A stretch of DNA of 64,000 bases, taken from the NCBI GenBank assembly GCA_036783645.1, contig DAIPWT010000005.1, forward strand, positions 39,350-103,349, read 5' to 3'. Position numbers and translations under genes: made by a program. The stretch's first letter is position 1; every line of letters starts with the position of its first letter. The notes beneath the pieces were generated by a model, which was not told the DNA's origin, did not search any database, and saw nothing but the letters and a program-made list of their open reading frames with translations. This DNA comes from UBA4732 sp002404095. GTDB lineage: Bacteria > Planctomycetota > Planctomycetia > Gemmatales > Gemmataceae. Positions 1-6,989 of the stretch are shown here, piece after piece.

Positions 1-25
1 CCACCGCCCGGCCGACGCCTTTTAC

Positions 26-235
26 CTACTTCTGTGAATGCACGTGCGCCGTTTTGCTGTGGCGATCCGCATCCTGACTATGGCTCTTTGCGGAGTCGGC
101 GTGCTTTTTCCCTTCGTCGTGTTCGCCGTGATCGTGGTGATGGGCCGCTTGGCGGTGATGATGCGCGGCCGTGTCATGGGACGCGGCGGCGGCGTGATGA
201 TGCTCGCTCGACGGGTGCTTCTTCTTCGCTGCCAT
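26..235 (-). CDS. Small histidine-rich protein
   Basis: A 69-residue protein that starts with a lysine patch and is then very rich in His, Ala, Asp and Ser, with repeated HHH and H-x-H clusters through most of its length. There is no membrane segment or signal peptide. An AGGGAG ribosome-binding site lies about nine bases before the ATG, which favours this frame over the overlapping ones. Such His-rich polypeptides often bind nickel, zinc or copper, but that role is inferred from composition only. It is divergent from the C1 genes to its right. Confidence 0.6.
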   Translation of the reverse strand: MAAKKKHPSSEHHHAAAASHDTAAHHHRQAAHHHDHGEHDEGKKHADSAKSHSQDADRHSKTAHVHSQK

Positions 236-454
236 GGATATTTACTCCCTAAAACAGAATCCGCGACGGCAGCCGCCAACTCCTGTGCCGTCGTAAGGCC
301 GATTGCGAAGTCCGCGGCCGATTTGTCGTTGGCAATAATCTAGCGAATGGCCGCGTGGACGGCCATTAGACCGCGCTTTCAATCGGCTCGGGAAAGCATA
401 CGATATCGGTACTAACCCCCAGCCGGCTGAACCCGGCGCACAGGAACGCAACCG

Positions 455-817
455 ATGGCAGAAAAGCGTTTCATAATGAACGCCGGCCGGACTACCAAGC
501 AGGGCCAGCAGATCAACGTCGGCAAAGATCACGCCGCCTACCAGGCAATCGTTTCGACTGTTACCATGAATCCAGAGGACATGAAAGCTCTGGGCATAAC
601 GCAGGGCGGGACCATTCGCGTGAAGTCCGAGTGCGGCGAGGCCAACTTTCTGTGTCAGGAGGGGAAGGTTCCCGAAGGGATGCTTTTCGTCCCTTACGGA
701 CCGCCGACCTGTCACCTTATGGGCCAAAAGACCGACGGAACGGGAATGCCCACCTCAAAAGGTTGGGAGGTCGAGGTCGAGCCGGTCGCCGCCGAGGGAA
801 GTGAGACTTTGAAATAG
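455..817 (+). CDS. fwdD: Formylmethanofuran dehydrogenase subunit D-like protein
   Basis: A 120-residue protein matching the molybdopterin-dinucleotide-binding beta-barrel family (FwdD/FmdD). The N-terminal half has the expected T-V-x-M-N-P-x-D stretch and the G-x-x-x-G-G-x-I-R-V-K-S turn. The middle carries P-x-G-x-x-F-x-P-Y-G-P, the usual cofactor-contact region, and the tail has G-T-G-x-P. In the archaeal enzyme, FwdD and FwdB together hold the tungsto- or molybdopterin. Here it heads a run of C1 genes with fhcB, fhcA and fhcC downstream, which supports a role in H4MPT-linked formaldehyde oxidation or formate reduction. Confidence 0.85.
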   Translation: MAEKRFIMNAGRTTKQGQQINVGKDHAAYQAIVSTVTMNPEDMKALGITQGGTIRVKSECGEANFLCQEGKVPEGMLFVPYGPPTCHLMGQKTDGTGMPTSKGWEVEVEPVAAEGSETLK

Positions 818-827
818 GAGGCAACCA

Positions 828-995
828 ATGAACGACGCCGGGTTTCGTGGAGATGCCAGAGAGGCTGAGGACGCTATTTCTCAGCTGCCGGTTGGGAATG
901 AGACGGCGGAGCCGCTCGCCTGGGAAATGATCGACGCTGGCCGCTACATGCCGCGCCGCATCCGGGGCAGCTATCGCGGCAGGGTGCTGGGCTGA
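828..995 (+). CDS. Small conserved-looking protein, 55 aa
   Basis: The ATG at 828 follows fwdD by ten bases and has a strong GGAGG Shine-Dalgarno six bases upstream, so it is very likely translated with fwdD. The 55 residues are acidic in the first half and end in a basic, arginine-rich tail (MPRRIRGSYRGR, then VLG). I recognise no domain. The tail resembles small planctomycete proteins I recall, but I cannot name a family. Its position inside the C1 operon suggests an accessory role, which is inference only. Confidence 0.55.
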   Translation: MNDAGFRGDAREAEDAISQLPVGNETAEPLAWEMIDAGRYMPRRIRGSYRGRVLG

Positions 996-1028
996 ATGTT
1001 CGTTGTGCCGTCCAGTTCGGACGCCGAT

Positions 1029-1190
1029 GAAAAATAGTGGGCGACTCGCTCCGCGAGTCGCATTGAAAAATAGTGGGCGACTCGCTCCGCGAGTCGCATT
1101 GAAAAATAGTGGGCGACTCGCTCCGCGAGTCGCATTGGCAACGTAAATCGCGGATGGAGAATGCGACTCGCGGAGCGAGTCGCCCACCAT
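1029..1190. repeat. Three 36-bp tandem palindromic repeats plus one inverted copy
   Basis: Three perfect copies of a 36-bp unit run at 1029-1064, 1065-1100 and 1101-1136. Each unit contains a hairpin made of GCGACTCGC, a TCC loop and GCGAGTCGC. A fourth copy lies inverted at about 1161-1190. The cluster fills the gap between the 55-aa gene and fhcB. Transcribed, it would form stable hairpins and could act as a REP-like attenuator or mRNA stabiliser. It is non-coding; the open frames across it are by-products of the repeat. Confidence 0.9.
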
Positions 1191-1211
1191 GATCGTTAAA
1201 GGGGATAGGGA

Positions 1212-2543
1212 ATGGATCTGACCGTTGTTAAGAACGCCACGTGTACTTTCTGCGGTTGCGTCTGCGACGACATCGAGCTTCACGCCGACGGCGTACGCAT
1301 CGTGAAGACCAAGAGCGCTTGCAGTCTCGGCGAATCCTGGTTCAAAAACCATACGGCCGAACACCTCTACCCCGACGCCTTGATCGACGGCAAACCGGCC
1401 ACGGTGGACGCGGCGGTTGATGCCACGGCCGACTATCTCATCAAGGCCAATATGCCTTTGGTCTACGGCCTGAGCAACGTCACCTGCGAGGCCCAGCGCG
1501 GCGCCGTGGCTCTGGCGGAGATGGTGGCCGGGGTGATCGACAGCCATACATCCCTCTGACACGGTCCAACAGAAATTGCCGCCCAGTTGGGCGGCAAAGT
1601 GACCTGTACACTGGGCGAAGTCAAGAACCGGGCCGACTTCATCGTCTATTGGGGCGGCAATCCGGCGGAATGCCATCCACGGCATTTCACCAAGTACACG
1701 CTGACCCAGAAGGGCAAATTCGTACCCAGGGGCCGTAAGGATCGCACGATGGTCTTGGTGGACATTCGGGAAACGCCCAGCGCGAAAGCCGCGGACATCT
1801 TCCTGCAGATCAAGCCGACCAAGGATTTTGAAGTTCTCACCATCCTCCGCGCGCTCCTCAAGAACCAGACGGTGGACAGGGAGCTTGCGGCCGAAACCGG
1901 GCTGACGCTCGAACAGCTTCAGGACTTGGTGGATCGGATGAAATCCGCCCGTTTCGGAGTGATATTCTTCGGAATGGGCATTTCGATGACGCGCGGCAAG
2001 CACATGAACTCCGCGGCGATCCTGACGCTGGTGGCGGAGTTGAACGCCTTCACGAAATTTGTGGCCATGCCGATGCGCGGCCACGGCAACGTCACCGGAG
2101 CGGACGTGGTCATGCGCTGGACTACGGGCTATCCCTTCGGCGTCAATCTGTGTCGCGGTTATCCGCGTTACAATCCCGGAGAGTTTTCGACGGTGGACCT
2201 ATTGGTTCGGGGAGACGTGGACGCGGCGCTCATCCTGGGCGCCGATCCGGGGGCGACGATGCCTCAACCGGCCATCGACCATTTGGCGCGCATTCCGACC
2301 ATCGTACTTGATCCGAAAGTGACGCACACGAGCCGGCTGGCCCGCGTCCACATCACCACGGCGGTCACGGGAATCAGCGCGACGGGGACGGTGTACCGCA
2401 TGGATGAGATACCGCTGCCGCTGCGGCCGGCGTTGAAATCGCCGTATCCGACGGATGAGGAGGTTATCCGGCGCGTCAGTAAAGCGGTCGAGAAGAAGAT
2501 GGCGTTGTCCACGGCCTCAAACGGTATAACGATGAGGGCATGA
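1212..2543 (+). CDS. fhcB: Formylmethanofuran dehydrogenase subunit B, predicted selenoprotein (in-frame TGA at 1557-1559)
   Basis: Read through the TGA, this is a 443-residue protein of normal FwdB length. The N-terminus has C11-x2-C14-x3-C18 and C37, the ligands for a 4Fe-4S cluster. The TGA is codon 116, inside D-S-H-T-S-L-[TGA]-H-G-P-T. In FwdB this Cys-His-Gly-Pro position is the cysteine that binds Mo or W, and it is selenocysteine in Methanopyrus and some methanococci. The frame continues without interruption as family-typical sequence (V-T-C-T-L-G-E-V, then W-G-G-N-P-A-E-C-H-P-R-H). A hairpin fitting a bacterial SECIS lies 16 bases after the TGA. The ATG follows a GGGGATAGGGA ribosome-binding site. 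The gene ends in an ATGA overlap with the next one. The alternative, a nonsense mutation, is less likely given the exact site and the hairpin. Confidence 0.88.
1576..1597 (+). promoter_or_regulatory. Candidate bacterial SECIS element in fhcB
   Basis: A perfect 9-bp stem, TTGCCGCCC at 1576-1584 pairing with GGGCGGCAA at 1589-1597, closes an AGTT loop. The loop begins 25 bases after the TGA and has a G in its second position. Bacterial SECIS elements are short hairpins in the coding region with the loop roughly 16-37 bases after the UGA and a G among the first two loop bases, so this fits. It would bind SelB carrying Sec-tRNA. Confidence 0.75.
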
Positions 2544-2785
2544 ATATGACCGCCGGAAACTTCGATCAAGTCCTTCAAGCGTTGAGACAACGCAAGCCGT
2601 TCCAGATGTTCACAGTCGAGTTGACGGGAGGGCATCGCTTCGAGGTCGATCACCCGGGGGCCATTGTCATCCGCGATGGCGTTGCCGTGTTCCTGGCGCC
2701 GGGCGGCAGCCCGATCTGGTTTGACCACCTTAGTGTTAGTCAGATTGAGGGGGCGCCGGCCAACCCTTCTGGCGAACCGATTTGA
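2540..2785 (+). CDS. Hypothetical protein, 81 aa
   Basis: An 81-residue protein whose ATG overlaps the fhcB stop as ATGA, so translation is probably coupled. The sequence has a compact beta-strand pattern: P-F-x-M-F-T-V-E-L-T-G-G-H-R-F-E-V-D-H-P, then a hydrophobic strand, then I-W-F-D-H-L-S-V-S-Q-I. Similar short proteins of unknown function are common in planctomycetes, often beside toxin-antitoxin genes. I cannot assign a function. No signal peptide or membrane segment is visible. Confidence 0.65.
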   Translation: MNMTAGNFDQVLQALRQRKPFQMFTVELTGGHRFEVDHPGAIVIRDGVAVFLAPGGSPIWFDHLSVSQIEGAPANPSGEPI

Positions 2786-2804
2786 TGTCGGAAAGGAGGC
2801 AATA

Positions 2805-3071
2805 GTGATCGAACTCACCGAAGACCAAAGAAGGCAACTGGAGGACGGCAAGGCCGTCGATATCGCCGACGCGAAAACGACCCATTGCTACGTAATCCTG
2901 AGAAAGGACGTGTACGAGAGGGTTCGTCGTCTCCTTTACGACGACTCCGACTGGACCCAAGACGAACTGCTTCTCACACTGGCCCGATCCTCCAAAGACA
3001 ACGGCTGGGACGAACCAGGTATGGAAGCCTATGACTGTTACGACGAGGAACGGATGAAGCGATGCCTATAA
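2805..3071 (+). CDS. Putative antitoxin partner of the MazF-like toxin
   Basis: The GTG start at 2805 is chosen because AAAGGAGG lies just upstream and the protein begins M-I-E-L-T-E-D-Q-R-R-Q-L-E-D-G-K-A-V. The product is 88 residues and acidic overall. The N-terminal half resembles the short regulatory proteins that precede MazF/PemK-type toxins in planctomycetes. The 3' end overlaps the toxin gene by ten bases. The antitoxin role is inferred from size, charge and gene order; there is no clear DNA-binding motif. Confidence 0.6.
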   Translation: MIELTEDQRRQLEDGKAVDIADAKTTHCYVILRKDVYERVRRLLYDDSDWTQDELLLTLARSSKDNGWDEPGMEAYDCYDEERMKRCL

Positions 3072-3418
3072 AGCGCGGCGATGTGATCCTCGCTTTCGTA
3101 CCGAACGTCGGCGCTCCCGGCGGCAAATTGCGCCCGGCGCTTATCGTGCAGTCTGACCACAACAACGCCCGTCTGAAGGAGACGATCCTGGCTGCCATCA
3201 CCAGCAATACGTCGCGGACCCGTGAATCGACGCAACTTCTTGTGGAGTTGGCGACTCCGGATGGGGCGGCTTCCGGGCTGCTGAACGACTCGGCGGTGCG
3301 CTGTGAGCGGCTCCACTCGATTGCCCAGTCGGATGTGCGGCGCGTCATTGGCAATCTGTCCTCCAATCTTATGAGACAGATCGACGAGTGCCTAAAGGCG
3401 GCCTTGGGGATCCCATAG
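3062..3418 (+). CDS. MazF/PemK-family endoribonuclease toxin
   Basis: A 118-residue protein of the PemK/MazF fold. It opens with the characteristic K-R-G-D-V-I-L-A-F, continues with G-G-K-L-R-P-A-L-I-V-Q-S-D, and has the conserved I-T-S-N T-S-R-T strand and a late R-L-H-S-I sequence. Family members are sequence-specific mRNA interferases neutralised by a small antitoxin. Length is normal for the family. It overlaps the upstream putative antitoxin, the standard arrangement for a type II module. Confidence 0.85.
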   Translation: MPIKRGDVILAFVPNVGAPGGKLRPALIVQSDHNNARLKETILAAITSNTSRTRESTQLLVELATPDGAASGLLNDSAVRCERLHSIAQSDVRRVIGNLSSNLMRQIDECLKAALGIP

Positions 3419-3442
3419 GCGGCGGCTAAGACGGAGCGGTCA

Positions 3443-3712
3443 ATGCGGTTTCGTTGGATCGACTGGAACCGAGAACACGTCCTTGAGCATGGAGTGGACC
3501 CAGAGGAAGCGGAGATGATCCTCAAGCAAGCCCGATCACCCTTTCCCCGCAAGATCGAGGAAGACAAATGGCTGGTCATCGGGCCGGGCCGAGGAGGTCG
3601 ATTCTTGCAAGTCATCTACATTTTTGATCCAGATAAGACTATTTTCATCATCCATGCGCGTCCCGTTGAGGAACGTGAAAAAAAGCGCTTGCGAAGGAGG
3701 CGGAAATCATGA
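3443..3712 (+). CDS. BrnT/DUF4258-like toxin
   Basis: An 89-residue basic protein with the BrnT pattern: an N-terminal W-x-x-x-N-x-x-x-x-x-x-H-G-V-D-x-x-E-A-E-x-I-L, a central I-G strand, a hydrophobic V-I-Y-I-F strand, and a closing H-A-R-P-x-x-x-x-E-K stretch. BrnT proteins are RelE-fold ribonuclease toxins. As in other brnTA loci the toxin gene comes first, and its stop overlaps the next start as ATGA. Confidence 0.75.
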   Translation: MRFRWIDWNREHVLEHGVDPEEAEMILKQARSPFPRKIEEDKWLVIGPGRGGRFLQVIYIFDPDKTIFIIHARPVEEREKKRLRRRRKS

Positions 3713-4023
3713 CGCGGAAACGTACCCCCAAACCATATTGGGAGATGACTACCGCTGAACTGCGCGAAGCGACCAAGCAATTTGATGAGGAGTTCGTGGC
3801 GGAAAAGAGCCGGCCGCTCACGCCGGAGGAGGAAGCACTTTGGGAACGCGCCAAGGCCAAGCTCCCGAGCGCCGAGGATGGACAGAACGAACAGACCGTT
3901 GCCATTCGATTGAATAAGGTTCTCCTCGATCGCTGTACCGCGCTGGCCAAGAAGAAACGCCTCAGCCGGGATGTCCTTGTCGCCCGCGGCCTGCGCGCTC
4001 TTTTGGCGGCCGAAGGTGAATAA
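3709..4023 (+). CDS. BrnA-like antitoxin (ribbon-helix-helix)
   Basis: A 104-residue protein following the BrnT-like toxin with an ATGA overlap. The C-terminal half (about 66-100) reads as a ribbon-helix-helix DNA-binding domain: V-A-I-R-L-N-K-V-L-L-D-R-C-T-A-L-A-K-K-K, a turn, then a second helix. The N-terminal half is acidic and helical, suiting toxin binding. The likely role is to neutralise the toxin and repress the pair. Confidence 0.7.
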   Translation: MTRKRTPKPYWEMTTAELREATKQFDEEFVAEKSRPLTPEEEALWERAKAKLPSAEDGQNEQTVAIRLNKVLLDRCTALAKKKRLSRDVLVARGLRALLAAEGE

Positions 4024-4074
4024 AGCGGATTGCTGACCCGGCACTGGTTTGGTTTGTTTGATCCTGGAGTTTTC

Positions 4075-5700
4075 ATGCTTAGGATAACCGGCGGCAAAAT
4101 CTACGATCCCGCGAACCGCATTGACGGCGTAATCCAAGACATTTGCATCTCCGATGGGCGCATCGTCGCCAACGTCGAGGGCGGTCGCACCATCGACGCC
4201 ACCGCTATGGTGATTTTCCCCGGCGGCGTAGATGTCCACACCCACGTCGCGGGCGCGGCCATAAACTTCGCCCGCGCCATGACGCCTGAAGATCACCGTA
4301 AGGCTCACCCTTTTCTACACACGCCCTTAAAGCGCTCCGGCCTCGGCGGCGCCACTCCCACTACCTTCGCCACCGGCTATCTGTACGCCGGCATGGGCTG
4401 GACCACGGTTATCGAAGCCGCCGTGCCGGTCCTCACCGCCAAGCATACTCACGAGGAGTTGGGCGACACGCCCATTGTGGACAAAGGCTGTCTGTTGTTG
4501 CTGGCTAACAATGAGATTCTGATGGATCTCTTGGAAGCCGGCGAAACGGAGCGCGCCACCCACGTCGTCGCCTGGCTGCTCGGGGCCGCCAAAGCATACG
4601 GCGTGAAGGCCGTCAACCCCGGCGGCGTCGCGGCCTGGAAGTGGGGGAAGGACGCCAAGGGTCTTTCGTCGCCAATTGAAGGCTATAGCAAGGCGACGCC
4701 GGGCAAGATCATCGCCAGCCTGGCGCGGATCGTGGACGAGCTGCGCCTGCCGCATCCGCTCCATATCCACTGTAACAACCTCGGCGCTCCAGGGAATTTC
4801 ACGACCACGCTGGAAACCATGAAGCACTTGGAGGGGAACCGGGCGCACATGGCGCATCTTCAGTTCCACTCCTACGGCGGCGAGGACTGGCACACGATTC
4901 GTTCCGAGGCGGTCGCCATCGCCGAGTATTTCAACGCCCATCCGAACCTCACGGCCGACGCCGGCGCGATCCTGTTCGGCGACGCCGTGACGATCACCGC
5001 CGATGGGCCGTGGCAGCACCTGCTGTATCAACTGACCGGCCGAAAATGGGGCAATTTGGACGTGGAGAACGAAACCGGCTGTGGCATCGTCCCCTACACT
5101 TATCGGCCAAGCAACCTCGTTAACGCCGTGCAATGGGCTGTCGGGCTGGAGCTGCTGCTTCTCATCAACGATCCCTGGCGCATCTACCTGACCACCGACC
5201 ATCCCAACGGGGGTTGCTTCTGGCGATATCCGGAGATTATTCATCTGTTAATGAACGCCGACTTCCGGCGCGAGCGCGTGAAAAAATTGCCCGCCAAAGC
5301 GCTTGAGCGCATTGTCCTCATGGACCTGGACCGCGAATATACGCTATCCGAGATCGCCATTATCACTTCCGCCGGCCCCGCGCGGGCGTTGGGATTGCCT
5401 CAGAAGGGACACCTGGGCGTCGGCGCCGACGCGGACGTGACCATCTACAACGACTACCCCGAACCGGAGCGCATGTTCGGATACCCGCGCTACGTCATCA
5501 AAGGCGGAGAGGTCATATTGGAAGAGGGAGAGATTCGCCTGACGCCGCAAGGCCGCGAATTCATCGTCCAGCCGGCGTACGACGAGAAGATCGAGGAATA
5601 TCTGCGTCCGGCGTTTCAGCAGGTTTACACGATGTCGTTTGACAACTACCCCGTGGAGATGGAACGCATCGCCCGGCCGGAGATACGCGCCTGCGAGTGA
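4075..5700 (+). CDS. fhcA: Formylmethanofuran dehydrogenase subunit A (formyltransferase/hydrolase complex, amidohydrolase)
   Basis: The ATG at 4075 is preferred over an upstream TTG at 4030 because GGAG lies eight bases before it and family proteins start at this point. The product is 541 residues, normal for FwdA/FhcA. Metal-site features of the amidohydrolase fold are visible: V-D-V-H-T-H (His55, His57), a lysine-containing V-K-A-V-N-P-G-G near residue 180, H-I-H-C-N-N, L-T-A-D-A-G, and T-T-D-H-P-N-G-G. In methylotrophs FhcA releases formate from formylmethanofuran as part of Fhc. fhcC follows eight bases downstream. Confidence 0.93.
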   Translation: MLRITGGKIYDPANRIDGVIQDICISDGRIVANVEGGRTIDATAMVIFPGGVDVHTHVAGAAINFARAMTPEDHRKAHPFLHTPLKRSGLGGATPTTFATGYLYAGMGWTTVIEAAVPVLTAKHTHEELGDTPIVDKGCLLLLANNEILMDLLEAGETERATHVVAWLLGAAKAYGVKAVNPGGVAAWKWGKDAKGLSSPIEGYSKATPGKIIASLARIVDELRLPHPLHIHCNNLGAPGNFTTTLETMKHLEGNRAHMAHLQFHSYGGEDWHTIRSEAVAIAEYFNAHPNLTADAGAILFGDAVTITADGPWQHLLYQLTGRKWGNLDVENETGCGIVPYTYRPSNLVNAVQWAVGLELLLLINDPWRIYLTTDHPNGGCFWRYPEIIHLLMNADFRRERVKKLPAKALERIVLMDLDREYTLSEIAIITSAGPARALGLPQKGHLGVGADADVTIYNDYPEPERMFGYPRYVIKGGEVILEEGEIRLTPQGREFIVQPAYDEKIEEYLRPAFQQVYTMSFDNYPVEMERIARPEIRACE

Positions 5701-5707
5701 GTGAAAC

Positions 5708-6523
5708 ATGATCACCTTGACCCTTAAAGAGCAGCCTAACGTCCCGCTGGAGGCGGAATGCCTCTCGCCGGACGTTACGGCGGGCCTGGTGCTCGCCGAG
5801 GTTCGCGCCCTTCCAGTATTTCTTGGCAAGCGTCAGCTGCGTCTCGAAGATTTTTTCAGCATCGAAGGAGAAGGCGGCGACGAGCTAGAGATTCACGGCG
5901 ACGTCCACCAGGTTAAGTGGATCGGCCGCGGCATGACGCGCGGCCGCATCAACGTCGTCGGCAACGCTGGAATGCACCTGGGCGCCTACATGAAGGGCGG
6001 AATCATCAAGGTATCGGGCAACGCCTCGGACTGGGTAGGCGGCGAGATGACTGACGGCTTAATTCACATTCGCGGCAATGCCGGCGGGCAAGCCGGGGCG
6101 GCTTATCGCGGCAGCCTCGCCGGAATGCGCGGCGGCGCCATACTTATTGAAGGCTCCGCGGGCCTGGAATTAGGTTCGAGGATGAAAAGAGGCGTTATCG
6201 CCGTCAAGGGTTTGGTGAAAGACTTCGCCGGTTTACAGATGAAGGGCGGAACGATTTTTCTGTTAGGCGGCGCCGAAATTCGGACGGGCGCTTGGATGAT
6301 CCGAGGCACGATCGTCTCTCTCGGGCCGATCCGGCTTTTGCCGACCTTCACCTATGCCTGTGTGTACAACCCTACGTTTTTGCGTCTTTATGCTAGGCAA
6401 CTTAGGCCGTTTGGGTTCTCGATTCCTTATGCCGTCCAAGATGGCGCTTACCGACGTTACACCGGGGACGCATCCGTGCCGGGCAAAGGCGAACTGCTCT
6501 TATGGCAAGGGCATGCTTCCTGA
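5708..6523 (+). CDS. fhcC: Formylmethanofuran dehydrogenase subunit C
   Basis: A 271-residue protein of the FwdC/GltS-C-terminal family, a right-handed beta-helix. The middle (about 60-205) is built of repeated glycine turns such as G-D-V, G-R-G-M-x-x-G, G-N-A-G-x-x-x-G and G-G-x-I, spaced every 18-20 residues. In the archaeal enzyme and in bacterial Fhc, this subunit holds the complex together and resembles FhcA/B/D partners. It is the last gene of the C1 run; fhcD is elsewhere in the window. Confidence 0.9.
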   Translation: MITLTLKEQPNVPLEAECLSPDVTAGLVLAEVRALPVFLGKRQLRLEDFFSIEGEGGDELEIHGDVHQVKWIGRGMTRGRINVVGNAGMHLGAYMKGGIIKVSGNASDWVGGEMTDGLIHIRGNAGGQAGAAYRGSLAGMRGGAILIEGSAGLELGSRMKRGVIAVKGLVKDFAGLQMKGGTIFLLGGAEIRTGAWMIRGTIVSLGPIRLLPTFTYACVYNPTFLRLYARQLRPFGFSIPYAVQDGAYRRYTGDASVPGKGELLLWQGHAS

Positions 6524-6689
6524 GAGAGATTTTTCGGGCGCAAACCTTTAAAAAGTTGGCGTTCCCAGATAGAATAGAGACAGCGGACCCGCCTTTTCGG
6601 AGCGCCCTTCGCTCAGAGTCGCTTGCCTTCACATTAGAAGTGAGGCGAGCCAATACCATGATTTTGCAACCGGGTTGGAGAGTTTGCTG

Positions 6690-6989
6690 ATGCGATCTTC
6701 GTTTTCCCCTGAGGTTCCCGCCGCGTCGGAAGCCCGTGTGAACGTAAAAGCTTTGGTCAAAGACACGGTCATTGATGCGCTTAGTCTTGAACCGGCCGAT
6801 TTCGATTGGCAACGTTCGCTGGCGGAATTGGGTTGCGATTCGCTGAACGTTATTGATATCCAGTTCGACCTGGAGAAGAAACTGGGCGTGCGCAACCTGG
6901 GATTGGCCGGACCGATAGGCTTTGATCCGATGAAGGCGCCGTTGTTACGCTTGGCGCAGCACATCCGCTCGATCTTACGGCCGGCTTGA
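6690..6989 (+). CDS. Acyl carrier protein
   Basis: A 99-residue protein with the phosphopantetheine site L-G-C-D-S-L-N-V-I-D near residue 50, the serine following the usual D. The surrounding helices (V-K-D-T-V-I-D-A-L before, F-D-L-E-K-K-L-G-V after) fit the ACP four-helix bundle. The ATG at 6690 has GGAG nine bases upstream; a TTG at 6675 is less likely. The N-terminus is about 20 residues longer than standard ACP. No fatty-acid or polyketide genes are adjacent, so it may be a specialised carrier. The 3' end overlaps the convergent TolC-like gene by 15 bases. Confidence 0.85.
   Translation: MRSSFSPEVPAASEARVNVKALVKDTVIDALSLEPADFDWQRSLAELGCDSLNVIDIQFDLEKKLGVRNLGLAGPIGFDPMKAPLLRLAQHIRSILRPA

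Noticed and set aside
1029..1190. CRISPR array
   Set aside because: The units are contiguous without spacers, so they are tandem repeats.
717..2084. Long minus-strand open frame with repeated N-A-T-R-G-A-S-R-P-L-F-F units
   Set aside because: The repeats come from the 36-bp tandem element, and the rest is antisense to fhcB, which has clear family sequence.
1587..2543. Treating the second half of fhcB as a separate gene starting at TTG
   Set aside because: It lacks the N-terminal cluster domain and starts within the SECIS-like stem; the in-frame TGA read as Sec explains both parts.
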